A DNA stretch of 64,000 bases from Maylandia zebra (lineage: Eukaryota > Chordata > Actinopteri > Cichliformes > Cichlidae). The position numbers and the translations under genes are program-made. The DNA lies in NCBI RefSeq assembly GCF_041146795.1, contig NC_135187.1, positions 3,235,556 through 3,299,555 on the forward strand, given 5' to 3'. Each line of letters begins with the position of its first letter. Within the stretch, counting starts at the first letter, position 1. Below are positions 32,811 through 45,456 of the stretch, piece after piece. Under the pieces are notes generated by a model. It saw only the letters and a program-made list of their open reading frames with translations. It was not told the DNA's origin and did no database searches.

Positions 32811-34454
32811 TCTGGCTGTAGAGAGACACGGCTCTCTGACTCTGAAACAAACAAACTCAACTAAATCATTCACTGTTTGCACAGCAGCAATGACTCAGCT
32901 GATATGACTCCTTCAAAAACCATCATACAAATATTAGTTTAAATACAGTTAGATCCAAACATGTTTGGATGATGACACATTTTTACAATTTTACTTTGTA
33001 CATCAACAGAGTGAAATCTGACTTAAACAATTCAGACTTGACTGAAATCCAGACCTTCAAGGCCCATAAAGCTCCTTATCCACGTCGAGTTTTGTATCAG
33101 CTGTTTAGGAATGTCAGCCATATTTAGACATTGTCCCACATTTTCAGAGGCACACAATTAATTGGACAAACCGAGATAATTGTTAATAAAACAGTTTTTA
33201 ATATTTGGATGAAAATCCTCTGTAGACATCACTACCTAATGCCTTGAATACATGGAGATCACCAAATGCTGTGTCCTTCTTTGAGATGCTCTACCAGGCC
33301 TTTACTGAAGCCATCTTCAATTTCAATTTCTGCTTCAGTTTCAATTTCTGATTTGACCATTGAAGAATATCCTATTTCTTTGCCAGAGTAAGTCGTGAGT
33401 GTTTTTTTTACAGTTTTCTTTGAGCCATTATCCATTTGCACTGTGAAGGGTTGTCCAGTGCTTGTGCAGCACTTGGTTGAATGTGAGCAGAGAGTAAAGA
33501 TGTGTACACTTCATCCTGCTACCTGTATCAGCATTCACATCATCAATAAACACTAGTGCCCCAGCTACACTGGCAGCCATACACATCAGTGCCAGAACAT
33601 TGGCTCTACCATCTTTGACAGGCGATGTGATTTGCTTCAGATCAGTTTTTCTCCTTTGTAATCCAATTGTGCTGAAAAATCTTCATCTTGGAACTGTTCC
33701 TGCTCTTTCAAATGTTTAACTGGCAAAGTCTAATCCAGTCTTCCAGTTCTTGAGGGTAACCACTGGTTTGCAACCAGTAACAGTTTCCTTTCATGAACAT
33801 GACTCTTGATCTCTTGACAGTAGACTTTGAGTATGATACAACTGCCTGGGTTGGCTGTAGCTCAGAAGCATCTGTCCAGTGCATCTATCTGAGTCTGAAT
33901 GTTTGTAAGAGTTATATAGAAAGCACCTACATAAGAAAAGCATAGAAACAATTCTTGTATTTCTTTGTGGGTGAATGAGACAAGTTGTGTAAAGTGTAGC
34001 CCAAAGCTCAGATAGAGGTCTGAGTGCTCAGACTACAACACAAAAGCACTGTAAAAGAACCAGTCCATTTCCCTCCCAAAGAGTGTTTTAGACCCATCAA
34101 TGGGCTTCATAGTTTGTACATCAGGAGAAGACTTAACGTCGACCCCACCCCCGAATTTTTTTTTTCACAAAACACGTTGGCCAATTGAAATGACATGTAT
34201 GAATTTACATTGTGATGACTGCTTATGTAATCCTGTTAGAGTTGGTGTGAAAAAACACAAACAAAGGGATGAACTGAAAAAAGGAGCTTTATTTGCTAAA
34301 ACACAAAACTCTGAAAATAGGAACAAGGAGTAAAGTGGGTGTAGTGTGGGCCTCAAGGAAACACGGCTACAAGCAGAAATAAACTGAGGATTTAAATCAG
34401 GATAACGAGGGGATGGGCAACCGATGGGAACACAGGACGAACAAATGAGACATA
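32811..34454. other. Interval right of J2c
   Basis: To about 32,960 it is the J upstream flank shared with J1. From 33,420 to 34,090 it is the paralogue of 9,600-10,140. The rest (34,100-34,454) looks like part of an unclassified dispersed repeat that continues beyond the next MITE. Confidence 0.6.
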
Positions 34455-35378
34455 AGCTGTGTCCCAAAACATCGGCTGCATCCTTCGGAGGACGCGGTCT
34501 ACGTGGGCCGGGTCCTTCAAAGACCGAGAAGGCCGGAAGTGCGGGGCTGTGAAATGGGACGATCTAGCCTTCAGATCTGCGTCACCGCTGTGTCGGTGGT
34601 GTTTAATAAACTCGGCCGTCTGCTCCTTGTTATCTAAAATATAACAGGACACTGGCGTAAATTCTCGACCGTCTCACACTTCTGTTTAATCAGTTTTCTG
34701 TTTAACGTTTATTCAGCTGTGTGAAAATCCCGGCGGAACCCACCCGATGGATTAATAAAGTTTTATTCAATCTAATAATCTAATAACTTTGATCTCAGCC
34801 AAACCGATTTACTCCAGAACAAATAAAACACAGAAAAAGGCAAACAATTTCATTTTTAAGTTATCCGAGTGACTTATATCATGTTTAACCTGAGTAGCGA
34901 AAGAGCGGGGGTCTGAAAACGATGAAGCCGGGAGTCCGCTGCTCTCGCCAGCTGGAGTGACCATTGAACCCCCCGGCTTGCTATCGAGCTGGTGGGTAAC
35001 AGACGTCTCCGAAAACGTCGGCACACTTTTGCAAATATGCGATGTCTTGATAAACCAAGCAGATATTTGTAATTTACGCAGCTACTTTCTCGCCTTAAAA
35101 TATGTTAAAAGTTTATTTTGTGGCCCAGAAAGATTAATAAGAGTAATTTTAAAACTTAGTGCCATTGTTGGCAGCTGAAATTTGGCTGGGCCGCGCTATG
35201 AATTCTGGGATATGGTGGGCCACGAAGGACACACCCCACCCATCCTTCAAATTTGGGGAAATGAAGGACGCATTTGAAGGAGTTGACGAATTGGGACAGC
35301 CTTCGTCGCCTGGCTGTGACGTAATCGGCCTTCAAATGCGGCCTCCGGAGGATGCAGCCGACGTTTTGGGACACAGCT
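34455..35378. mobile_element. DNA transposon relic with about 40-bp terminal inverted repeats
   Basis: The left end AGCTGTGTCCCAAAACATCG and the reverse complement of the right end AGCTGTGTCCCAAAACGTCG match over about 40 bases. The flanks carry ATA, suggesting a very short target duplication. 924 bp with no recognisable transposase. Superfamily not assigned. Confidence 0.8.
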
Positions 35379-35923
35379 ATAATGAGATGAGGGGGAAGCA
35401 AAACTATACACAATACACGTGAGACAAGGACTACCAAAATAAAACAGGAAACACAACATAGAGACAGAGAGCGAGGGACAGCGAGGGGGTAACATGATGG
35501 GCTGGAAAGACGACACAGACGAGACCAAGACAACCAGGACACGAAAGAGAACAGACTAAATAAATAGAAATATAAACAATTAAAGTAGGAAGCACAAATC
35601 AAGACTAAGAAACAAAATCACCACAATAATAAATAACCAAGTCCAAAAAAACACAAAAACACTGGGTCAAAGACACATGACACTCCTGAATAGTGGCGCT
35701 TGACAAGATCATCAGGCAGGTGTGTGATTGCCAGCAGGTGTTTGTGGTCCAGAAGTGGAAACTCCTCTCAAAGTCCTGATGCTGCACAAAGACGAGAACA
35801 CCAGAACACACACACACAGTGATAGTGGAGGCAGAGAGAGAGCTGGTGGAGGAGAGAATGGCAGAAATAGCAGGTCAGACTGACTAGGACAGAAGGACCA
35901 TGACAGTCTGCACGGAAAATCTA
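35379..35923. other. Unclassified repeat-like interval
   Basis: A-rich DNA that seems to continue the sequence interrupted by the preceding element. No gene recognised. Confidence 0.45.
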
Positions 35924-36147
35924 CAGGGGTGTCGAACTCCAGGCCTCGAGGGCCGGTGTCCTGCAGGTTTTAGATCTCACCCTGGGTCATCACACCTGAA
36001 TCAAATGATTAGTTCATTGCCAAGAATCTGGAGAACTTCAAGACACGTTAAGGAGGTCATTTAGTTATTTAAATCAGCTGTGTTGGATCAAGGATACATC
36101 TAAAACCAGTAGGACACCGGCCCTCGAGGCCTGGAGTTCGACACCTG
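35924..36147. mobile_element. hAT-like MITE
   Basis: 224 bp with long terminal inverted repeats, CAGGGGTGTCGAACTCCAGG at the left and its near-perfect complement at the right. The flanking bases are only partly duplicated (ATCTAC on both sides). Confidence 0.82.
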
Positions 36148-36556
36148 TGATCTACACCTTCAACTTTCTTCAGATGTTAAACAGGAACCAAACCAAAACT
36201 TTAATTAGAAAAGTGAGAAGAATAAACTACATAACAGAGCAGATAAGAGAAATGGAAACACTGGGGAGGCTATAATACTACTACTACTAATAATAATAAA
36301 AATAACAAAATCACCACAAGGTCCAACGTGAACAAGACCTGAAACATATCACGAGGATAACTAAAGTCAAAACAGGAATCTAAAAACAAACACAAGAATC
36401 AAACAAAGTTCATAAGCACTAGCACAGTAATGAAATCAAAGCAGGATTAAAAGTGCAACTCTGGGAACATGAAAAACTCAACATTGATCATCTCCTCTCA
36501 TCACAAAAAATGACCAAGGTCCAAAAAATATAACCAGTATTCCTGTTCCTTTAAAT
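36148..36556. other. Interval between two MITEs
   Basis: AT-rich with a short ACT/AAT repeat near 36,275-36,300. Nothing coding recognised. Confidence 0.5.
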
Positions 36557-36934
36557 CAGGGGTCTCAAACTTAATTGAGCTGTGAGCCACTGCTGGCACT
36601 GTCATCTCGTTGAAGGGCCAATTTAGTGTTCAAGCAGTGAAAAAACACCATCCAAACAAGAAAACAAATATTTCTGAAAATGTAGTGTTTTTTTATTTTT
36701 TTATTTTTTTATGTCAAATATTGTTTAACAAGACAAAACTGCAAACATGAGCGCAGTACTTCACACTCTTAACGAACTGAAGCCTTTCATTGAACTACAA
36801 AGTAAACACATTGGTACTGTCTTTCTGGTTGTTTTAAAGAACTTATTGTAACATTGCACTCAACAGCACACAAACCCTCCCTAACAAAAAAAGGAACTTC
36901 AAGGGCCAAATTGTGTTGTAATTCTTTATGTTAG

Positions 36935-37314
36935 TGTGAGAGATACACATATTGACGGGGCCGGGTTATGTTAAAAAGTATAAATTGTTATACTTTGTTC
37001 ATTGGTTCAAAGGTACCCCACACTTCTTTTTTTGTTTGCTTTTTTGTTCTGGTGTATTTTTCATTTGAACTGTTATTCTGCAAGAGTACTCATATTTACA
37101 AGATGGCATTGAACGCCCCATTGGTGTGTCAGGAAAACTCTTTTGTACATATGTTCCTTGAAGGGGATTTGGAGTCATTCTTTTTCCACCGCAGCAAAGG
37201 GCTAGGAGTAGGAGAGGAGCTGCTGTATGTTTTTGTTATCGATCTGATTGTGAAATAAAGCATATGCAGTGAGAAAGCAACTCCCGGAGTCATCCCTGCC
37301 TAAAAGCTGCAACA
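36935..37314 (+). repeat. Gypsy 5' LTR
   Basis: 380 bp, starts TGTGAGAG and ends GCAACA. It differs from the 3' LTR at about four positions (three substitutions and one indel), roughly 1 percent, so the insertion is fairly recent. AATAAA lies near its end. Confidence 0.95.
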
Positions 37315-38521
37315 TATCATGGCGAGCCAGCCAGGAGGAAGGTTTGAAGAACTTCCAGCACAAGAGTGAAGCAGAAGCCTGGTTAGCGCCATTAGCTGCT
37401 AACGTTAGCGCTACCGCACCACTGAAGAAAAACCTTTCTCCAAGCACCGGACCTGAAATCTGATGGGCTAAAGACAAGCTTGTGAGTACCCACAATGGAG
37501 GTAGAAGCCCTACGAGATAAGATCACCGGCAAACTCTGCCAGCTAAGTCGTGATCAGCTCATAGAAGTGGGTTATAATGTGAAAGGCTTTGCTACACCGC
37601 TAGATGAGCCTACAAAAGACACTTCCAGACGCCACCTGATGAAAGTTATAGAACATAAACTGGACGAGGTGGAAAACAGTTATACACCAGACGATGCTGT
37701 ACAGTTTGTGAAGGAACTTTTATCATTTTTGGGCGAATATAAAGCTAAAGACAATGCGGCCGAGAGTGATTTTTCCCGCCCTTCAGACGCTAGAGACAAG
37801 TATGACGAGCTGCAGGAAGAAATTAGAGCGATAGGGCAGAAACTCAAGATGGCAGATGCTGCCCCGAGCCTCGGCCAGAACCTGCCGTCTTCTAAAGTAC
37901 CAGAGGTGACAATTCGCAGGGAGTTTCGCATCTGTGGCCAAATAGGTGAGGGAGGGCAGCGCGATCGGCTGTCCTATACCAACCTGCTGCATCAGATGGA
38001 AAATGGACTCCGCAAAGGCCACAGTGAGTCAGAAGTTATTGAAGCAGTGATAAGAGCCATCAATCCAGGGGCCTGTTCTTCGTACCGTGCTAAGTGAGTT
38101 AGCTGGATGAGATTGTTGACGATTTCGCGTGATCCTGGATCGTTCGGTTCCCCGAAGCCCATCCGGGACTTGCTGTCATAGCAACAGAGCCGTAAGCGTA
38201 AACCTGCTGGGGAGCAGGTTTACTCTATGTAAACAGGATTAGATCGCGGCCACGCAGGTATGCCCGCGTCATTCATACGAAAGCAACAGCGATATTCCAC
38301 CACTGTTTCACCATAAATAAATAACATCAATGTAACTAAAGACAATGCAGCACCTGATCCATTTATTGATTTCACACAGGTCATTTCCTAAAAAAGGGAA
38401 ATGTACTATTAACATTCTATTACATGTATGTGATTATTACAGATTTAATTCATATTTCAGAGTAGCAATTGTAAATTACTTCGTGTAATCAAGATGAGAG
38501 ACCACGGCTATAAAAGCGAAG

Positions 38522-38720
38522 GTGGATTTGGGAAGTCTGTCGCAGCCATGTCCTGTCCGTATACGCGAGCCACCCATTGCGGAAGGTGCAAGATTGATAA
38601 GGAGAGTCCTCAGAATTCAGCGTATATTGCGGGACAGACAGGATCCTTTAGCTCAGCGCGACAGTGTGCTCATAGAGAGATATCGATTTTCCCGTGAGGG
38701 TATTATTTACTTAACCAACT
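38522..38720 (+). pseudogene. Harbinger transposase N-terminal fragment
   Basis: Encodes RDRQDPLAQRDSVLIERYRF followed by SREGIIYLTNLL, a conserved N-terminal stretch of HARBI1-type transposases. The catalytic DDE region is missing and the frame runs into unrelated sequence. Confidence 0.8.
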
Positions 38721-39004
38721 TGTTGACGAGGGGGTGCAGGACCACCACCTGTCTTTTGTTGCTCTGCCCTTTTCTTGGTTGCTGTTATAAACAAACAGAT
38801 TATTCCAGGGTCTCTTTCCAAGAGACTAAAAGCAATATAAGTGATAAATATTACCATTCTGTAGAACATTCTTATATTTCACTTTTACCTGTTCCCATGT
38901 TCTAGTGGGTCCTGTCGTGGCTCTAATGTGAAAGAGGATAAAATATAACATATTATAATATAATGTAATATAATATTGGATAATATAGTGTAATATAATA
39001 AATC

Positions 39005-39212
39005 TACCCTACCGCCTACTGGTGTTGGCCAGAGGGGCCGATGGCGCGATATGGCAGCCTGGCTTCTGTCAGTCTGCCCCAGGGCAGCTGTGGCTACAAC
39101 TGTAGCTGCCTCCACCAGTGTGTGAATGTGAGAGTGACTGAATAGTGGCATTGTAAAGCGCTTTGGGTGCCTTGAAAAGCGCTATATAAATCCACTCCAT
39201 TATTATTGTTAT
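39005..39212 (+). mobile_element. SINE 3' fragment
   Basis: Shares the body and end of the SINE at 54.9 kb (CAGCTGTGGCTACAACTGTA and AAAGCGCTATATAAATCCAC). The tRNA-derived head is missing. It is inside the Harbinger element. Confidence 0.8.
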
Positions 39213-39223
39213 TATTAAATTAC

Positions 39224-39406
39224 TTACGAGTTTAATTTGTCAGCAACTTCCTGCCAGCCCTCGCTCCTTGCTTTTGCAGCCTTTGCAGTGTTCCCTTGCG
39301 TTCTGATTAAACTCTGAAACTCCTGAAATCCCTCACTCAAGAGTTCTTGCTCTGCTGCCGAAAAATACCGAGCCGAGCGCGCTCCGTCGACATTTTCGCC
39401 GACCAA
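39224..39406 (-). pseudogene. Harbinger Myb/SANT-like protein fragment
   Basis: Encodes RYFSAAEQELLSEGFQEFQS then GNTAKAAKARSEGWQEVADK, matching the Myb/SANT-like DNA-binding partner of Harbinger transposases (also seen in host NAIF1). About 60 codons starting at an ATG; the C-terminal part is lost. Confidence 0.82.
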
Positions 39407-40328
39407 TCAGAGGGTTGCCGATCAATGTTTCTACTATCGATGCTTAGCCCCTTTTACGACACCCAGTGATGTCACATTACTGCGTCCAGCTGTACTAATC
39501 GTCAACAGCAGGTGTGTTCGGGGAACCGGATTAGCGCGCTCACGGTTAGCGCGATGGTTTGGTCTTGGATGTTTCATTTGATCTTGGATGTAGTAAGCGA
39601 CGTACGAAGCACAGGGCCCAGGTCTCAAACTGCGTGATATGCTTGAAATAAAGACTGATTTGACACTCACACAGTTAAAGACAATATTAAAAGGACATTA
39701 CAGAGAAGATGACACATCTGATTTGTACCAAAAACTGATAAATATTTCCCAAGATCCAAAAGAGTCAGCTCAAGACTTTTTATTCAGAGCCATTGAGCTT
39801 AAAGATCGCCTCCTGTACGCATCCAAGTACAAAGAAGCAAAACACTACAGTCGGGACCTGGTAAAAAGGAAGTTTTTGAGATCAGTGGGTACTGGGCTGC
39901 AAAATGACAACATAAAGTTCCAGATTAAAGCCCTTCTTGACAACCCAGATGTGACTAATGAAATGCTGATTGAGAAACTAAATGAGGCTGCCAATCTCGA
40001 GACAGAAAGACTGAACAAGTTAAAGAGGAACAATACAAAACCACCAAGAATCAATGAGCTACATACTAGGGATGAACCACGCAGCAACTCACAGATCCCC
40101 GCCACCAAGGAAGACAAGAAAAATCATCCTCCACCCGAAATGCACGACCTGGTGAAAGAGCTGAGGAACGAGGTTGCAGAGGTGAGGCAGATGGTTCTTG
40201 CTTCCCTGAACGCTGGCAAGTCGCAGACTACAAAGAGGACATCAGATGCTGGAGGACACCCGGAGGAAGAAAGGCTGCAGGACCTGCCAGAGCAACGGAG
40301 AGGGAGACAACTGCACCCACTGCTTTAA

Positions 40329-43300
40329 GTGTGGCCAGCCCGGCCACATCTCCAGAGGATGCCGAGCTCCACTTCAGCTGCAGGGAAATGCCAGAGGGCC
40401 ACTGCCACGGGACCAGCAGTGACCCCACCGCCACCGCCACATCAGGAGTCCCGCCGCTGTGGTTGCTGCCACCAGAGAGAGTCGGTCAGCACCCCACTCC
40501 AGAGGTGTGCAGGCTGCTCATCTGTCAGTTACTGTTCTAAAGCCTGTCAGGGACAACACTGGCACCATCACAAACATGTATGTAAAGCGGTGAGGCTAGT
40601 TGAACAACATTTGAGGGAAAGAGAGAAAAAGGGGTGTTTGTCATACATGGGATATTCTGACCTTCTATCAGATAAGCAAGGACAAAAACTGGTGAAACTG
40701 ATTGGTAGACGAAAAATGGTGAGATGCACTTTTGACAATGTACCAGTCACCGCATTGTGGGACACGGGTGCACAGGCTACCGTAATAAATGAGAACTGGA
40801 GAGTCAAGCACTTACCTCACACCACTATCAGGTGGATAGATGAACTCTTAGCAATCGCAGCTAATCAGACAGAGATACCATTTATGGGGTGGGTCCCTGT
40901 AGAGTTTAGACTGACGGGGGTGGAGACGACCAGCTCTAGTCTCCTAGTGCCCGTATTGGTCTCTAGTGACCCAAATGTAGCTCAGGATCCCATTATTGGA
41001 TACAATGTTATAGAAGAAATCATCAACGAGCAACTTAAACAACAGGGTGTTAAAAACTGTGACTGTGCTGCAAATATTGTGAGTAGTGCTTTTGGTATTG
41101 ACGTCGGATCTGCTAAGACTTTTATCCAGTTGATAGAGACACATCGAACAGCCGCGGAAGAGATCCAAGTCAAGACAGGGCGGAGTAAAGTTGTTTTAGG
41201 CCCTAGTGAAGCTACTACCATTCGCTGTCGCACACGCATACAGGGTGACGAGGACACTGTAATGTTATTTTGTCCTGTTCTGAACCCCAGCCTGCCTGAG
41301 GGGCTTCATTTGCAGGAAGTATTGTTTAAAGTAAAAAGGGGCAACTCAGCCATGGTCCCAGTATCTGTCACAAATACCACATGCCATAATATTTCTGTAG
41401 ATCCGCGTGTTGTCCTGGGGCACATTGAGGGCGTAAAAGCAATATACCCAGCTGCCCTAAAACTTGTAGAAACTCCAACAACTAAAACAGCAGACGAAGC
41501 AGGTGTTGAAGTCCCATTAGCCCCCACAGGTGAGACAAGTGGTGTTTGGGATCCTCCTGTAGTTCTAGACCATCTAACAAGTGGGCAACAGTCGGCGGTG
41601 AGGCTGATGCTCAGGGAGGAATGCAAAGCTTTTGCAAAAGACGAAAATGATGTAGGCTGCATTCCTAGCCTTCGGATGCACATCACTCTCAACGACCAAA
41701 CACCAGTTCAAAAGACTTACAATAGTGTGCCTAAACCTCTGCATCAGGAAGTAAAAGCTTACCTGCAAGACTTGATCAATAGGGGGTGGGTCAGGAAATC
41801 CAAGTCGCCTTATTCGTCACCGATAGTCTATGTTAGGAAAAAGTCCGGTGACCTCAGACTTTGTGTGGATTATCGAGAACTTAATCGCAAATCGGTGCCT
41901 GACAGACATCCTATTCCTAGGATACAGGACATGTTGGATAGCCTTACTGGTAGCTCCTGGTTTACAGTACTAGACCAGGGAAAGGCTTATCATCAAGGAT
42001 TCCTAGACGAAGACAGTCAGCCACTCACTGCATTCATCACCCCCTGGGGTTTATACCAGTGGGTTAGAATCCCATTTGGACTCAGCTCCGCCCCAGCAGA
42101 GTTCCAGAGGAGCATGGAGGAGTGTCTTTGGGGTCTGCGTGATGATATCTGTCTACCGTACCTTGATGACAATTTGGTCCACAGTAAATCTTTTGAGGAC
42201 CATGTTGAGCATGTAAGAGCCGTGCTACAAAGGTATCAGAGACATGGGGTCAAACTTACTGCTAAGAAATGTGAACTGTTCAAGCCTAAGGTCAGGTTTT
42301 TGGGTCGAGTGGTGTCAAAAGATGGCCATAGTATGGATCCAGCAGAGGTCGCCTCCGTGATGTCACTTAAAGAGAAACACCCTAGTACAGTGGGGGAAGT
42401 GAGACAGATTTTGGGCTTCCTATCTTATTATAGAGCCTATATACAGGACTTTTCACGTATCGCCAAACCTTTGTATGAACTGCTAGTAGCCCAAACAAAT
42501 GCTAAAAGTAGCCCACAGGACTTAAAAACACAGAACAAGAGAAGGAAGGAGAAAAACAAACAGGCTAAAGGACAGTTGCCTTCATCAGCCCCTGTGAAAT
42601 GGACAGAGTCACACCATCAGGTTTTGTCTTACTTAGTCAATAAACTGGCCAGTCCTCCGATCCTAGGCTACCCTGATCTAAACCAACCATTTGTGCTTCA
42701 TACTGATGCTTCTCAAGCAGGGTTAGGAGCAGTGCTCTACCAGCGCAGTAATGGCAAGTTAAGAGTCATAGCTTATGGATCTAGAACGTTAACGCCGCCA
42801 GAAAAAAATTACCATATGCATGCTGGCAAACTAGAGTTTTTAGCTCTCAAATGGGATGTCTGTGAGCGCTTCAGAGATTATTTGCTGCATGCGCCATCTT
42901 TTGTGGTTTATACAGATAATAATCCACTCACCTATGTGTTAACGACAGCAAAGTTGAATGCATCAGGTCAGCGTTGGGTGGCTGAGCTCGCAGATTTCAA
43001 TTTTACGATAAAATACAGGCCAGGAAAAACAAATGCAGATGCAGATTTTTTATCCAGGATGCCCCTCGATTTTGAGGACTATATAAACTGCTGTACACAG
43101 ACGGTTAGCCAGGACGTGGTTGCAGCCTCACAGCAGGGCATATTAGTACAGCAAACAGAAGCTCTAATGTTTAACGCTGTCTCCTTCCCACACCCTTCAG
43201 CATCAAACACGAGCAGAGGAACTGCTGGACATGATTCAGCCAATACCAAGAGAGGAAATCTGTGCAGCACAGCGGCAAGACCCCGTGATGGGTAAAATGT

Positions 43301-45044
43301 ACGAGTCTGTAGTGCAAAACAAAAGGCCCACCACACAGGAAATTAAAACTGAGAGCACTGAGTTTAAAGCATTGGCTAGAGAGTGGAGCAAACTAAAAAT
43401 CAGAGAGGATGGAACTATGTTCAGAGAGACTCGACACAAAAAACAACTAGTTCTCCCCTCAGTTTACCGCCCACTAGTGCTCAAGGAACTACACCAACAG
43501 ATGGGCCACTTGGGATCAGAAAGGACCCTAAATTTAATTAGGGATCGTTTCTTCTGGCCTAAGATGCAAAGAGACATTGAACACTTTGTCAGTAATGTTT
43601 GTGAGTGTCTCAAACAGAGGAAACCAAACAGACAGGCACGGGCACCTATGTTGAGCATAGAGACCACTCATCCATTTCAGTTGGTTTCAGTTGACTTTTT
43701 GCACCTGGAGCAATGCAAGGGGGGGTGTGAATACATACTTGTAGTTATGGACCACTACACCCGCTTCGCTCAGGCCTATGCAACTACAAATAAGTCAGCT
43801 AAGACTGTAGCAGAAAAACTATTCAATGATTATTGTCTCAGGTTTGGTTTTCCAGAAAAATTACACCACGATTTGGGGCGAGAGTTTGAGAATAGACTGT
43901 TGCACCATTTAAAAGAACTGGCTAGTGTTAAAGGGTCACACACTACTCCTTATCACCCACAAGAAAATGGGCAGACCGAAAGATTCAACAGGACCTTGCT
44001 CTCGATGTTAAGAACACTAACAGAGGAACAGAAAAGAGACTGGAAAAGCCACCTCCATAAAGTTGTACATGCCTACAATTGTACTGTTAATGAGGCCACT
44101 GGCTACCCTCCTTTTCTCCTAATGTTTGGTAGGTCACCACGGTTACCGGTTGACCTTCTCTTTGGCATTGAGCAGGAGGACAGTTCAGGCTCCTACCAGG
44201 ACTATGTGGACAGATGGAGAAGGAGAATGGCTGAAGCTTACACTGTCGCCTCCAAAAATGCAGCTAAGTCAGCTGACCGAGGTAAAAGGCAGTACAACAA
44301 AAGTGTGCATGGTCCACCACTTCAAATAGGGAGTCGTGTCCTTGTTAGAAATGTTGTGGAGAGGGGTGGGCCAGGTAAAATCCGCTCCTATTGGGAAGAC
44401 ATCTACATCATTAAAAGACAAAAGGGAGAGGACAGTCCTGTGTTTGAGTTGGAGCGAGAGAATGGTAAAGGCAGGACAAGGATTTTGCACAGGAATATGT
44501 TGTTGCCTTGCGATTTTCTTCCGCTCCCAGCAGATAAGGAGGCAACCGTAACGAGTACTAAAACAAGGAAAAGACATTATAACAAACGGAAACAAACATG
44601 CATGACTCCAACACAGTGGGGAGTGAGGAGGAGGAGGACACAGATGAGTTTTCTGATGCGGTTTTCACCTGGCCTTATCCTGAGCCTCAGTGTTCACCTA
44701 CATTGGACCCCACAGCGGCAGAGTTTATGCCACTAAGGGACGGGGGTGAGCCAGATGAGTTTCCTCACATGTCAGGAGATGGCCAGGGGGACCCCAGCCA
44801 AGCTGATGAGGAGAAAATGGACAATATGGAACCAGAGGATGTGGCTATTGTGGATGCAGGGGAGGTGGACAGCAGCTCTGATGTCGAAGAGGCTTTGGAA
44901 ACAGACCAGCCAAGTCCATACCCAAAGAGAGAAAGGAGGAGACCACAGACTTTGACCTATAGTAAACTTGGACAACCAAGTCTTGAAGAAAGAATAGTGG
45001 CCACCAAATGTGTGAATATTCAAGGTTACTGGCGACCTTGGTAA
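40329..45044 (+). pseudogene. Gypsy pol polyprotein with MYND finger (frameshifted)
   Basis: The first frame (40,329-43,295, 988 codons) shows a MYND-type zinc finger at residues 44-85 (CGCC, CAGC, YCSKACQ, HKHVC), the protease DTGA at residues 145-148, RT with [13 protein letters not shown] and YLDD near residue 611, and RNase H ([15 protein letters not shown]). A frame change near 43,190-43,230 leads to the integrase (43,231-44,736) with a HHCC finger, the first acidic residue in VDFLHLE, the second in HHDLGREFEN and the third in GQTERFNR. A further frame change leads to an acidic C-terminal tail ending at 45,044. The frame changes are probably indels. Confidence 0.9.
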
Positions 45045-45456
45045 AAGAAGAAGATATAATGTTTACACTTGGTACCCCTATTTCAGATTGTAACAAATGT
45101 ACCTATGTTGATTGAAATATCGTGACACATGGATTGCAGGCCGAACATGTGTATGAGTAAAGGGAAGATGCTTAGTGTTCAGATGTGATGTGGACAAAGT
45201 TAATGCCCTTACAGGAGAGTACACATAGCATGGTAATTTGATAGAGTGAATGTTGGACTAAAAAAAAAAAAAAAAGAAAGCTAAACTGATTATTTCAGGA
45301 GTATACACAACTACAGTGCACGGTAGTTTGGGTAACTTAAAAAAAAAAGGGTGTAATGTAACCTGGTAAATAGTCCATGCCATTCTATTATTCCCTATGG
45401 ATTGTAGATTATAAGGTACATTTATGTCGGGACGACATTTCTCGAGTGGGGGAGAG

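Larger units (their letters stand above)
38069..39618 (+). mobile_element. PIF/Harbinger transposon, internally deleted
   Basis: 1,550 bp with terminal inverted repeats GGGCCTGTTCTTCGTAC and GGCCCTGTGCTTCGTAC and a 3-bp duplication CAG (38,066-38,068 and 39,619-39,621), as expected for PIF/Harbinger. It retains the start of the transposase on the + strand and the Myb-like partner gene on the - strand, plus a SINE fragment in between. Confidence 0.85.
37495..40422 (+). pseudogene. Gypsy gag, interrupted by a Harbinger element
   Basis: The N-terminal part (37,495-38,068) starts MEVEALRDKITGKLCQ, and the capsid part resumes at 39,622 (DLTLTQLKTILKGHY, KESAQDFLFRAIELKDRL). Removing the Harbinger insertion with one copy of the CAG duplication keeps the frame. 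A frame change between about 40,200 and 40,290 then leads to a zinc knuckle ([15 protein letters not shown]) that runs to a stop at 40,420-40,422. The pol frame overlaps it in the -1 phase, the usual retroelement arrangement. Confidence 0.85.

Noticed and set aside
34165..35602. Several frames of 60-150 codons on both strands
   Set aside because: They overlap a terminal-inverted-repeat element and A-rich repeat DNA and show no conserved domain.
44598..45044. Separate acidic 148-codon gene
   Set aside because: It continues the gypsy polyprotein after a frame change and ends shortly before the polypurine tract and LTR.
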